This document shows, in pieces, positions 17,871 to 26,272 of a stretch of 64,000 bases of DNA. The translations under genes and the position numbers were made by a program. The stretch is taken from assembly GCF_000717245.1 (NCBI RefSeq), contig NZ_JNYQ01000001.1:496001-560000 (forward strand). The letters run 5' to 3'. How positions within the stretch are numbered: the stretch's first letter is position 1; every line of letters begins with the position of its first letter. The stretch is from Kitasatospora papulosa. GTDB lineage: Bacteria > Actinomycetota > Actinomycetes > Streptomycetales > Streptomycetaceae. The notes under the pieces are model-generated. The model searched no databases. It was not told the DNA's origin and worked only from the letters and a program-made list of their open reading frames with translations.

Positions 17871-18034
17871 GATGGCTCCACGATTCTCCTGCCGGCAACT
17901 GCGCATCTCGGATCGTAAGCGATCATTGCAGTCCGGTGAGGCTTAGTGCCGGTGGTTTTGGTCGCAGAGCGAAGGTTCGTGGTTGGCCGTAATCCCGATG
18001 CGGTGAGAGGGCACGTCGTCGCAATGTATGCCTG

Positions 18035-18079
18035 ACGGCGGTTGAGGTCCGTACGCCATGTACGGACCTCAACCGCCGT
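18035..18079. terminator. Strong hairpin, probably bidirectional terminator of the toxin-immunity unit
   Basis: Perfect 20-bp arms (18035-18054 and 18060-18079) around a 5-nt loop GCCAT. No T-run follows, as is common for streptomycete terminators. It lies 165 bp past the immunity gene and 20 bp past the end of the minus-strand open frame at 18100. Confidence 0.7.
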
Positions 18080-18099
18080 TCCACATGTCAGCCTCGCCC

Positions 18100-18360
18100 T
18101 CAGCAGTTGTCAGCCGGTCCTTCAAGCTGAGTGATCCAGACCCACGCAAGCGGCCTCTCGTTCGGCTCGATTGGCGGCGCCCCGTGTGAAACGGGACTTT
18201 CGAATGTGGACTGTGTCGGAACGGTCATGCCGACCGATGCGATAGCCGTGCCGTCATGTTTCGGCCGCGGAGCCGGGTCCGATGTGTACGACTCGGCACT
18301 ACTGCTCGGTTTGACCTCTCCAACCCCGCCCCCGTAGCCTTGACCCCCGGCGTGTTCCAT
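18100..18360 (-). pseudogene. Possible small gene or 3' remnant, unknown
   Basis: 86 codons from an ATG at 18360 with no clear ribosome site. The C-terminal part is protein-like (SHGAPPIEPNERPLAW, then WITQLEGPADNC) with mixed third-position use unlike the core genes. A 20-bp hairpin begins 20 nt after the stop, as at a true gene end. It could be the last part of a gene broken when the island arrived, or chance. Confidence 0.2.
18311..18340 (+). promoter_or_regulatory. Candidate promoter of rplU-rpmA
   Basis: -35 TTGACC (18311-18316), 18-bp spacer, -10 TAGCCT (18335-18340), a good vegetative streptomycete match, about 160 bp upstream of the rplU GTG. Confidence 0.55.
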
Positions 18361-18499
18361 GTGCGCCCACCCCCTGAGCACATCCCTCCCGGTGATCCGT
18401 CCCCGGGGGAGGCCGCTCATCCTTCCGGACTGTCGCGGGCCCCGGCCCGTGCGGGCGGCTGGCATCAGGGGATCCGTTCCGAGTGAGAGAGAGATCCGC

Positions 18500-18820
18500 G
18501 TGTACGCCATCGTGCGCAGCGGTGGTCGCCAGCACAAGGTTGCTGTCGGCGACATCGTTGAGGTTGACAAGATTTCCACCGCCAAGGTTGGCGACACGGT
18601 CGAGCTCTCGACCCTGCTCGTTGTCGACGGCGACGCCGTGACCAGCGACCCGTGGGTCCTGGACGGCATCAAGGTCCAGGCCGAGATCGTGGACCACCAC
18701 AAGGGCGCGAAGATCGACATCCTTCGCTACAAGAACAAGACGGGTTACCGCCGTCGCCAGGGTCACCGCCAGCAGTACACGGCGATCAAGGTCACCGGTA
18801 TCCCCGCGGCTGCGAAGTAA
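18500..18820 (+). CDS. rplU: 50S ribosomal protein L21
   Basis: 106 residues, the usual actinobacterial length. GTG at 18500 with GAGAGAGA just upstream; the protein starts with YAIVRSGGRQHKV and ends ...RRRQGHRQQYTAIKVTGI, both diagnostic of bL21. It binds 23S rRNA domain and contacts L20. First gene of the rplU-rpmA pair, 14 bp ahead of rpmA. Confidence 0.98.
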   Translation: MYAIVRSGGRQHKVAVGDIVEVDKISTAKVGDTVELSTLLVVDGDAVTSDPWVLDGIKVQAEIVDHHKGAKIDILRYKNKTGYRRRQGHRQQYTAIKVTGIPAAAK

Positions 18821-18834
18821 GGGACTGAGGAGAC

Positions 18835-19092
18835 ATGGCACACAAGAAGGGCGCATCGTCCACTCGGAACGGGCGCGATTCCAATGCTCAGCGGCTCGGC
18901 GTGAAGCGCTTCGGCGGTCAGGCCGTCAACGCCGGTGAGATCCTGGTCCGCCAGCGCGGCACCCACTTCCACCCGGGCACGGGCGTCGGCCGTGGCGGCG
19001 ACGACACGCTGTTCGCGCTGACCGCCGGTGCGGTGGAGTTCGGTACGCACCGTGGCCGCAAGGTCGTGAACATCGTTCCCGTCGCTGCCTGA
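18835..19092 (+). CDS. rpmA: 50S ribosomal protein L27
   Basis: 85 residues starting MAHKKGASSTRNGRDS, the classical bL27 N-terminus that reaches the peptidyl-transferase centre. No N-terminal processing extension as seen in Firmicutes. GAGGAG-type ribosome site (ACTGAGGAGAC) before the ATG. A hairpin follows before obg. Confidence 0.98.
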   Translation: MAHKKGASSTRNGRDSNAQRLGVKRFGGQAVNAGEILVRQRGTHFHPGTGVGRGGDDTLFALTAGAVEFGTHRGRKVVNIVPVAA

Positions 19093-19123
19093 TCCAGGCA
19101 ACGGCTGAACGTCACAGCACCTT

Positions 19124-19176
19124 CCGAGGGCGGATCTCAGCTTTCCCGGTAACCGGGGAAGCGGGTCCGCCCTCGG
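19124..19176 (+). terminator. Hairpin between rpmA and obg
   Basis: 11-bp perfect outer stem (19124-19134 with 19166-19176) enclosing a second stem (TTCCCGGT/ACCGGGGAA, one bulge). It could be a terminator or a processing/attenuation structure, because obg lies only 56 bp further on. Confidence 0.6.
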
Positions 19177-19231
19177 CGCGTTACGTCAAGAGACAATTCC
19201 GTATTTTTCCGCAGTACCTGGAGGCCCCACC

Positions 19232-20668
19232 ATGACCACCTTCGTGGACCGCGTCGAGCTGCATGCCGCCGCGGGTAACGGAGGCCACGGCGTGGCCTCC
19301 GTGCACCGTGAGAAGTTCAAGCCGCTGGGCGGCCCCGACGGGGGCAACGGCGGACGCGGCGGCGATGTCATCCTCGTCGTCGAGCAGTCCGTGACCACGC
19401 TGCTCGACTACCACCACCACCCTCACCGCAAGGCCACGAACGGCCAGCCCGGCGCGGGTGACAACCGTTCGGGCAAGGACGGCCAGGACCTCGTGCTGCC
19501 CGTCCCGGACGGCACGGTCGTCCTCGACAAGGCCGGCAACGTCCTGGCCGACCTCGTCGGCCAGGGCACCACCTTCGTCGCGGGCCAGGGCGGCCGCGGC
19601 GGCCTCGGCAACGCCGCGCTGGCCTCCGCCCGCCGCAAGGCGCCCGGATTCGCCCTGCTCGGTGAGCCGGGGGAGAGCCGGGACATCGTCCTGGAGCTCA
19701 AGACCGTCGCCGACGTCGCGCTCGTCGGCTACCCGAGCGCGGGCAAGTCCTCGCTGATCTCGGTGCTCTCCGCCGCCAAGCCGAAGATCGCGGACTACCC
19801 GTTCACCACCCTGGTCCCCAACCTGGGCGTCGTCACCGCGGGCTCCACCGTCTACACCATCGCGGACGTCCCTGGCCTCATCCCGGGCGCCAGCCAGGGC
19901 AAGGGCCTCGGCCTGGAGTTCCTGCGGCACGTCGAGCGCTGCTCCGTCCTGGTGCACGTCCTGGACACCGCGACGCTGGAGTCGGACCGCGACCCCCTCT
20001 CCGACCTCGACATGATCGAGGAGGAGCTGCGGCTGTACGGCGGCCTCGAGGACCGCCCGCGCATCGTCGCGCTCAACAAGGTCGACATCCCGGACGGCCA
20101 GGACCTCGCCGACATGATCCGCCCCGACCTGGAGGAGCGCGGCTACCGCGTCTTCGAGGTCTCGGCCATCGCGCACAAGGGTCTCAACGACCTGAGCTAC
20201 GCCTTGGCGGGGATCATCGCCGAGGCGCGGGCCACGAAGCCGAAGGAGGAGTCGACGCGCATCGTCATCCGTCCCAAGGCCGTCGACGACGCAGGCTTCA
20301 CCGTGACGGTCGAGGAGGACGGCATCTACCGCGTGCGCGGCGAGAAGCCCGAGCGCTGGATCCGGCAGACCGACTTCAACAACGACGAGGCTGTCGGCTA
20401 TCTCGCCGACCGTCTCAACCGCCTCGGTGTCGAGGACGAGCTCCGCAAGGCGGGCGCCCAGGCCGGCGACGGTGTGGCCATCGGCCCCGAGGACAACGCG
20501 GTCGTCTTCGACTGGGAGCCGACCATGGCCGCCGGTGCCGAGATGCTGGGCCGTCGCGGTGAGGATCACCGCATGGAGGCGCCCCGCCCCGCCGCGCAGC
20601 GACGGCGCGAGCGCGAGTCGGAGCGGGACGACCCGCAGCGCGAGTACGACGAGTTCGACCCCTTCTAG
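19232..20668 (+). CDS. obg: GTPase Obg/CgtA
   Basis: 478 residues; ATG at 19232 behind GGAGG. Glycine-rich Obg fold 1-158 (GGRGGDV, GGRGGLGN), G domain with P-loop GYPSAGKSS (166-174), switch region YPFTTL, DVPG (G3), NKVD (G4) and the C-terminal OCT domain typical of Gram-positive Obg. An essential ribosome-associated GTPase; in Streptomyces it is linked to the onset of aerial growth and sporulation through GTP sensing. It keeps the normal position downstream of rplU-rpmA. Confidence 0.98.
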   Translation: MTTFVDRVELHAAAGNGGHGVASVHREKFKPLGGPDGGNGGRGGDVILVVEQSVTTLLDYHHHPHRKATNGQPGAGDNRSGKDGQDLVLPVPDGTVVLDKAGNVLADLVGQGTTFVAGQGGRGGLGNAALASARRKAPGFALLGEPGESRDIVLELKTVADVALVGYPSAGKSSLISVLSAAKPKIADYPFTTLVPNLGVVTAGSTVYTIADVPGLIPGASQGKGLGLEFLRHVERCSVLVHVLDTATLESDRDPLSDLDMIEEELRLYGGLEDRPRIVALNKVDIPDGQDLADMIRPDLEERGYRVFEVSAIAHKGLNDLSYALAGIIAEARATKPKEESTRIVIRPKAVDDAGFTVTVEEDGIYRVRGEKPERWIRQTDFNNDEAVGYLADRLNRLGVEDELRKAGAQAGDGVAIGPEDNAVVFDWEPTMAAGAEMLGRRGEDHRMEAPRPAAQRRRERESERDDPQREYDEFDPF

Positions 20669-20677
20669 GCCGCCGCC

Positions 20678-20710
20678 TCCGGGCGCTCCCGCACTGCGGG
20701 GGTGCCCGGA
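20678..20710 (+). terminator. Terminator of obg
   Basis: Two-part stem: TCCGGGC/GCCCGGA outside (20678-20684, 20704-20710) and CCCGC/GCGGG inside, immediately after the obg stop. Confidence 0.6.
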
Positions 20711-20819
20711 TCCACAGGGAACTGCCAGGTGGCGGGGGGTGCGGGGACTCAGGATGTGCGGATTGCGTGACACGTCTGTGGAGTCCGTCACTCCGGGCGT
20801 CCTCCCCGGAGGAACCAAT

Positions 20820-20835
20820 CCGCCTGGCCAGGCGG
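20820..20835. promoter_or_regulatory. 16-bp perfect palindrome upstream of the CDP-ribitol synthase gene
   Basis: CCGCCTGGCCAGGCGG, perfectly self-complementary, about 110 bp before the start codon. It could be an operator or a small hairpin. GC-rich palindromes also occur by chance. Confidence 0.25.
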
Positions 20836-20947
20836 TGAACGGCGGGTTTCCCAGGGGCGAGCGCAGTTAAACGTCCGCCTTGCGAGACGGTCACGGAGAG
20901 TGCGACCATCACACTGTTCCCCCCTGTCATCGCAAGGTAGGTCGTCT

Positions 20948-22447
20948 GTGTCTGTGCCGCCCGAAGCCAAGCCCCGGACCACAGCGGTCGTGCTCGCCGG
21001 TGGGACCGGTCAGCGTGTGGGACTCTCGATCCCCAAGCAGCTGCTGAAGATCGCCGGTAAGGCGGTCATCGAGCACACGCTGAGCATCTTCCAGAACGCC
21101 GAGAGCATCGACGATGTCATCGTGCTGATGGCACCGGGCTTCGTGCCCGACGTCGAGAAGATCGTCGCCAAGGCCGGGCTGACCAAGGTCATCAAGATCA
21201 TCGAGGGCGGCAGCACCCGCAACGAGACCACCGAGCGTGCCATCGCGGCCCTCGGCGAAGGGCTCGCGGAGGGCGAGGACCGAAACGTCCTCTTCCATGA
21301 CGCGGTCCGCCCGCTGCTGTCACAGCGTGTCATCGAGGACTGCGTCGACGCCCTCGGCCGCTACCAGGCGGTCGACGTCGCCATCCCGTCCGCCGACACG
21401 ATCATCGTGACCAGGACCCATGGCGAGGACGGCGAGTTCATCACCGACGTCCCGGACCGTTCCCGGCTCCGCCGCGGCCAGACCCCGCAGGCGTTCAAGC
21501 TGTCCACGATCCGCAAGGCGTACGAGGTCGCGGCCGGCGACCCGAACTTCCAGGCCACCGACGACTGCTCCGTCGTCCTGCGGTACCTCCCCGACGTGCC
21601 GATCTTCGTGGTCGCGGGCGACGAGTACAACATGAAGGTGACCCAGCCGGTCGACGTCTTCATCACCGACAAGCTCTTCCAGCTGGCTTCCACGGCCGCT
21701 CCGCGCCAGGCCGACGAGGCCGCGTACCGCGAGCTGCTGTCGGGCAGGACCCTGGTGGTCTTCGGCGGTTCGTACGGCATCGGCGCCGACATCGCCACGC
21801 TGGCCGAGCAGTACGGCGCGAACGTGTACGCCCTGGGCCGCTCCACCACGGGTACGCACGTCGAGAACCCCGAGCACATCGACGACGCGCTGTCCAAGGC
21901 GTACGCCGAGACCGGCCGCGTCGACTACGTGATCAACACCGCGGGTGTGCTCCGCATCGGCAAGCTGGCCGAGACGGACAACACGACGATCCAGGAAGCG
22001 CTGAACGTCAACTACCTGGCGCCCGTGCAGATCGCCCGCGCCTCGTACAAGTACCTGGCGGAGACCCAGGGGCAGCTCCTCCTGTACACCTCCAGCAGCT
22101 ACACCCGGGGCCGTGCCGAGTACAGCCTCTACTCCTCCACCAAGGCCGCGATGGTGAACCTCACCCAGGCGCTCGCCGACGAGTGGGCGGGCGAGGGCAT
22201 CAGGGTCAACTGCGTGAACCCGGAGCGCACCGCGACCCCCATGCGGACCAAGGCGTTCGGCCAGGAGCCGGAGGGCTCGCTGCTCTCCTCCGAGGCCGTG
22301 GCGCGCACCTCGCTCGACGTCCTCCTGTCCGCGATGACGGGGCACGTCATCGACGTACGGCAGCAGGACCCGACCCGCGACGTCAGCGAAGCCTCCGGTT
22401 TCGAGCAGGCTCTGGCCTCCGTCCTGGACCGTCAGGAAGATGTGTAA
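20948..22447 (+). CDS. Bifunctional cytidylyltransferase/SDR oxidoreductase (CDP-ribitol synthesis type)
   Basis: 499 residues from GTG 20948 behind AGGTAGG. Residues ~10-235 are an IspD/TarI-type nucleotidyltransferase (VVLAGGTGQRVG, PKQLL, HDAVRPL, TPQAFKL). Residues ~265-495 are a classical SDR with GGSYGIG and Tyr395-x3-Lys399. This is the layout of Acs1/Bcs1-like enzymes, which reduce ribulose-5-phosphate and activate it with CTP to CDP-ribitol for ribitol-phosphate wall or capsule polymers. The downstream CDP-polyol phosphotransferase fits that role. Exact polyol is inferred. Confidence 0.88.
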   Translation: MSVPPEAKPRTTAVVLAGGTGQRVGLSIPKQLLKIAGKAVIEHTLSIFQNAESIDDVIVLMAPGFVPDVEKIVAKAGLTKVIKIIEGGSTRNETTERAIAALGEGLAEGEDRNVLFHDAVRPLLSQRVIEDCVDALGRYQAVDVAIPSADTIIVTRTHGEDGEFITDVPDRSRLRRGQTPQAFKLSTIRKAYEVAAGDPNFQATDDCSVVLRYLPDVPIFVVAGDEYNMKVTQPVDVFITDKLFQLASTAAPRQADEAAYRELLSGRTLVVFGGSYGIGADIATLAEQYGANVYALGRSTTGTHVENPEHIDDALSKAYAETGRVDYVINTAGVLRIGKLAETDNTTIQEALNVNYLAPVQIARASYKYLAETQGQLLLYTSSSYTRGRAEYSLYSSTKAAMVNLTQALADEWAGEGIRVNCVNPERTATPMRTKAFGQEPEGSLLSSEAVARTSLDVLLSAMTGHVIDVRQQDPTRDVSEASGFEQALASVLDRQEDV

Positions 22448-22471
22448 TAATTCTTGACAAATGTACTTTTA

Positions 22472-22509
22472 CGGGCCTCCGCGTTCACTTCGGTGAACTC
22501 GGAGGCCCG
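22472..22509 (+). terminator. Hairpin after the CDP-ribitol synthase gene
   Basis: 10-bp outer stem (22472-22481/22500-22509), one C-T mismatch, 6-bp inner stem with a TTCG tetraloop (22489-22492): a very stable hairpin between two collinear genes, so it may only partly terminate. Confidence 0.7.
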
Positions 22510-22581
22510 AGTGCGTGAAGCCGCATCTTCACATTTCCCTCTATACGTGAAACAACCGGCACCCCCTGGAGCAGGTCCTTC

Positions 22582-24765
22582 GTGATTTCGACAGCCATCC
22601 GCCTGGCCCGTGTGGGCAGTCGGTCAGAATTGCTGGCAGCCATATTGATGGTGCTGGGATATCCCTGCGTGATGGTCGCGGCTCTCCTGCCCGACATCTG
22701 GCTCTTCGCGGCGGCCACGGCTGTCACCTACATCGCTGACTGGTACCTGCATCAGCGCGGCAGCTATCTGATCAACCGGCTCGGCAAGGTGCGCGCGGGG
22801 CTTTCCATCCGCTTCCTGCTGCGTCAGCTGATGGTCATCCTGCTGCTGGCGCGCCTGGACCTCGCCGAGGAACCGCTCTTCTACGCGGCGGTGGCGTGCT
22901 TCCTCGTCTTCTACGGTCTGCAGGCACCGCACGGCGCGCTGACGACGCTCATCAAGCTGCGTCGCACCCTGCCGATCGTCACCCGCAACGTGGACCTGCA
23001 CGCCGTCCGTATCCCGGACGCCCCGCCGCGTTCGCTGCTGTACCGCTCCAGCGAGAAGATGCTCCACCTGGACCTTCCCGCGGTGGTCGGGGTCATCGTC
23101 GCCGCGGGCACCGGTGAGGACTACGTCGGGTACATCGGAGCCGGGGTGACGCTGCTGCTGGCCCTCGGGTACAACGCCCTGCTCGTCCCGTATCTGCGCC
23201 GGAGCCGCCGGGCACCCTCGGCCCCCGCCGTGCTGAAGGCCCTGGACACCTGGCTCGGCGAGTACCAGCCGACCGTCGTGCTCTACTTCTCCGGCTCCAA
23301 CGAGTCCGCCTACCAGGGCAACATGTGGCTCGACACCATGGCAGCCGTCGAGGGCCGCCCGCTCATCGTGATGCGCGAGCGCAACCTGGTCGCGCAGCTC
23401 GCGGACACCTCCGTACCCGTGGTCTGCGTGCCCGCCGGCACCCACCTGATGAACATGAACCTCTCCACGGTCCGTGTGTGCCTGTATCCGGCCAACGTCG
23501 GCAAGAACATCCACATGCTGCGCGTCCCGACCATGAAGCACGTGTTCATCGGTCACGGCGACAGCGACAAGCTGGCCAGCGTCAACCCGTACTCCAAGGT
23601 GTACGACGAGGTGTGGACGGCCGGCCGCGCGGGCCGCGACCGCTACGCCCTGGCCGATGTCGGCATCCGTGACGAGGACATCGTCGAGGTCGGACGGCCG
23701 CAGCTGGCGCCCATCGAGAGCTGGACCGGCACCACCAGGAACCCCATCCCGACGGTGCTGTACGCCCCCACCTGGGAAGGCTGGGACGACAACCCCGGCA
23801 ACACCTCGCTGCTGCTGGCCGGGGAGAACATCGTCCGCCGCCTGCTGACGGCGGACAGCCCCGTCCGGGTCATCTACAAGCCGCACCCCTTCACCGGTAT
23901 CCGCAGCGCCAAGGCGAAGGCCGTCGACGCCCGGATCAAGGCCCTGGTCGCCAAGGCCGCCCAGGACCGTGCCGCGGAGTCGCGCTGGGCGCAGGAGGCC
24001 TCGGCTGCCGCTGCCGGTCAGCGCGCCGCCAAGGCGGAACTGGTGCGCATCGAGTCCCGTCTGGCGGAGCTGGCGAAGCCTGGCCGTGCGGGCGGCGACG
24101 AGTCGGAGGAGTCCAGGGTCGCACTCGCCGACCCGGCCCGCCAGGCGGAGATCGCCGCCCTGCGGACCGAGTGGAACGACGCCTACTGGCGTTCCTTCGG
24201 CTGGTGGGAGCACAAGACGGTCACCGGCGCGCGGCCCAAGCTGTACGACTGCTTCAACCAGTCCGACGCCATGGTGTCGGACATCTCCAGCGTCGTGTCC
24301 GACTTCATCGCGAGCGGCAAGCCGTACGCGGTCACGGACTCGGCGGAGCTCGGCGCCGATGAGTTCAAGCGCCAGAACACCGCGGTGCGGGCGGCCGTCA
24401 TCCTCTCCAACGGTGCTCAGGAGATCGACCAGCTGCTGAGCGCGGTCGCCGACCCGGCGGCCGACTCACTGGCCGAGGCCCGTCATGAGCTGAAGACCTA
24501 TCTGCTGGGTCCGGACGAGCCGACCTCCATGGAGCAGTTCGACGCGGCTGTCCGGGCACTCGCGGCCAAGGCCGAAGCCCGTAACGCGGGCGTCGCGCAG
24601 CGCGTGGGCGAGCAGCTCCCCGAGCCGCTTCCGGACCCCGAGGCCGCGTCCAGCGGTGCCGGCGACGGGTCGGCCGAGATCATCGCCGAGGTCGAGGTCG
24701 CGGTCGATCCCGACACTCCGTCCCCCGATGCGGAAATCGGTGCGGACCCCTCGGTGATCCGCTGA
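22582..24765 (+). CDS. CDP-glycerol/ribitol phosphotransferase with N-terminal membrane domain
   Basis: 727 residues, GTG at 22582 (GGAGCAGG upstream). Residues ~10-205 have several hydrophobic segments (PCVMVAALLPDIWLFAA, MVILLLARL, VGYIGAGVTLLLALG). Residues ~225-625 match the CDP-glycerol:poly(glycerophosphate) glycerophosphotransferase family: HGDSDK, YAPTWEGW, YKPHP and SDISSVVSDF are the family blocks. An Ala/Glu-rich insert covers ~455-515, and the C-terminal ~100 residues are acidic and low-complexity. Likely polymerises polyol-phosphate chains at the cytoplasmic membrane, following the CDP-ribitol gene. Confidence 0.88.
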   Translation: MISTAIRLARVGSRSELLAAILMVLGYPCVMVAALLPDIWLFAAATAVTYIADWYLHQRGSYLINRLGKVRAGLSIRFLLRQLMVILLLARLDLAEEPLFYAAVACFLVFYGLQAPHGALTTLIKLRRTLPIVTRNVDLHAVRIPDAPPRSLLYRSSEKMLHLDLPAVVGVIVAAGTGEDYVGYIGAGVTLLLALGYNALLVPYLRRSRRAPSAPAVLKALDTWLGEYQPTVVLYFSGSNESAYQGNMWLDTMAAVEGRPLIVMRERNLVAQLADTSVPVVCVPAGTHLMNMNLSTVRVCLYPANVGKNIHMLRVPTMKHVFIGHGDSDKLASVNPYSKVYDEVWTAGRAGRDRYALADVGIRDEDIVEVGRPQLAPIESWTGTTRNPIPTVLYAPTWEGWDDNPGNTSLLLAGENIVRRLLTADSPVRVIYKPHPFTGIRSAKAKAVDARIKALVAKAAQDRAAESRWAQEASAAAAGQRAAKAELVRIESRLAELAKPGRAGGDESEESRVALADPARQAEIAALRTEWNDAYWRSFGWWEHKTVTGARPKLYDCFNQSDAMVSDISSVVSDFIASGKPYAVTDSAELGADEFKRQNTAVRAAVILSNGAQEIDQLLSAVADPAADSLAEARHELKTYLLGPDEPTSMEQFDAAVRALAAKAEARNAGVAQRVGEQLPEPLPDPEAASSGAGDGSAEIIAEVEVAVDPDTPSPDAEIGADPSVIR

Positions 24766-24886
24766 CGTCATGAGCCGGCCGCCGGCGGGAAGCGTCGTCG
24801 TCGGCCGGCCGCGGAGCTGACCGCCGGGTGTAATCCAGCTGTCATGCACTTGTTCGAAAGACGTCCGGTTCGTGAGGCAACCCAGT

Positions 24887-24935
24887 GAACGGCCCGTCCG
24901 TCTCTTCCTCCGGGAGGGGAACGTGCGGGCCGTTC
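24887..24935 (+). terminator. Hairpin terminator after the polyol-phosphate polymerase gene
   Basis: Perfect 10-bp arms GAACGGCCCG (24887-24896) and CGGGCCGTTC (24926-24935), with an internal TCCTCC/GGAGGGGA stem. Confidence 0.65.
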
Positions 24936-25019
24936 GGCGTGTTCGTGCATGCAGCACGTGATGTGTCGTCGTTCTATCGTTTCTCCTGATTGATACGTAT
25001 ATGCGTGAACCGGGGAGAG

Positions 25020-26246
25020 ATGAGCAGCAGCACACCGGACGTGACCGTCATCATCGGCGCCTACCAGGCGATGCCGTACCTGATCCGCTGCCTGGAGTCC
25101 GTCGAGGCGCAGACGCTGCCTGCCGGGCGCATGGAGATCGTGGCCATCGATGACGGGTCGACCGACGGCACGGGGGAGTACCTGGAGGAGTTCGCGGCCC
25201 GGACCGCCATCGACATGCGTGTCGTCCGCCAGGAGAACTCCGGTGGTCCCAGCGGCCCGCGCAACCGCGGTATCGGTCTCGCCCGCGGCAGGTACGTCTT
25301 CTTCCTCGACGCGGACGACTACTTCGGTGAGGAAGCGCTGGAACGCATGGTCGCCATGGGCGACCGGGCCGGTACCGACGTGGTGCTCGGCAAGGTCGTC
25401 GGCGTCAACCGCGGCGCCGCGAAGTCGATGTGGAAGCAGACGGTCGAGCGGGCGGACCTGTACTCCTCCAACATCAAGTTCACCCTGAGCGCCCAGAAGC
25501 TGTTCCGCCGGGACCTCCTCGTGCGGCTCGGGATGACCTTCGACGAGAGCCTCAAGACCGGTGAGGACGCGCTCTTCACCATGGAGGCGTATCTGCGGGG
25601 CAACGGCGTCTCCGTCGTGGCCGACTACACCTGCTACTACCTGGTGGGCCGGGACGACGGCAAGCACGTGACCAAGAGCGGCAGTTACGTGCTGCGCTTC
25701 GACTCCGCCCGGGCGCTGACCGCGCTGATCGCCGAGCACGTGCCGCCGGGGCCGAAGCGGGACATCCTGATGGTCCGCCCGTTCGTCATCACCCTCCTCC
25801 CGCAGTTCGGGCCGGCGCTGCTGCGGCAGTCCGACGAGGTGCGGAAGAAGAAGATGGAGCTGGCGGCGCCGATCCTGCGGTCCTACTGGTCACCCGGCCT
25901 GGCCCGCCGGCTCAAGGTCAACGAGCGGCTCCGGCTGATCTGCATCGCGGAGGGCAGGCTCGACCTGCTCCTGGACGTGCTGCAGTTCATGAAGGACGAG
26001 AAGAGGCCCCGGATGGTCCGCAAGGGGCTCCGGGGCCGGCTGCACCTGGTCTACCCCCACTTCGGCGAGGGAGTGCTGCCCCTGTCGGCCTACGAACTGA
26101 CCGTCCCCGAATGGATCGGCCGCAAGCGGATCGACGTGCCGGGGCCCCAGACCGCTGCTGCCTTCCTGCGGCGGCTGGCGGGCAAGGCACGCAGGACGGC
26201 ACGATCGGCCGGCCTGCACATGCCGCGCCGCGCCCACAAGGTCTGA
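25020..26246 (+). CDS. Family 2 glycosyltransferase
   Basis: 408 residues from ATG 25020; the ribosome site GGGGAG is very close, and a GTG at 25005 is an alternative. GT-A fold: VIIGAYQA start, AIDDGSTDGT (UDP-binding Asp pair 44-45), metal-binding DADD at 97-100, and TGEDALF carrying the putative base region. C-terminal ~150 residues are a helical Arg/Lys-rich extension typical of teichoic-acid glycosyltransferases. Probably decorates or builds the polyol-phosphate polymer with the two preceding genes. Convergent with the pyruvyl transferase, 26 bp apart. Confidence 0.87.
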   Translation: MSSSTPDVTVIIGAYQAMPYLIRCLESVEAQTLPAGRMEIVAIDDGSTDGTGEYLEEFAARTAIDMRVVRQENSGGPSGPRNRGIGLARGRYVFFLDADDYFGEEALERMVAMGDRAGTDVVLGKVVGVNRGAAKSMWKQTVERADLYSSNIKFTLSAQKLFRRDLLVRLGMTFDESLKTGEDALFTMEAYLRGNGVSVVADYTCYYLVGRDDGKHVTKSGSYVLRFDSARALTALIAEHVPPGPKRDILMVRPFVITLLPQFGPALLRQSDEVRKKKMELAAPILRSYWSPGLARRLKVNERLRLICIAEGRLDLLLDVLQFMKDEKRPRMVRKGLRGRLHLVYPHFGEGVLPLSAYELTVPEWIGRKRIDVPGPQTAAAFLRRLAGKARRTARSAGLHMPRRAHKV

Positions 26247-26272
26247 GGCGGGCGCGGCGGCGCGAGTGATGC

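Larger units (their letters stand above)
17871..18499. other. 629-bp junction between the toxin island and the ribosomal-protein operon
   Basis: Contains a 20-bp perfect hairpin (18035-18079), a possible minus-strand gene remnant (18100-18360) and a candidate rplU promoter (18311-18340). It is AT-richer on the toxin side and normal near rplU. Confidence 0.5.

Noticed and set aside
22454..22459. Perfect TTGACA after the CDP-ribitol synthase gene
   Set aside because: No acceptable -10 at 16-18 bp; that position falls inside the terminator hairpin.
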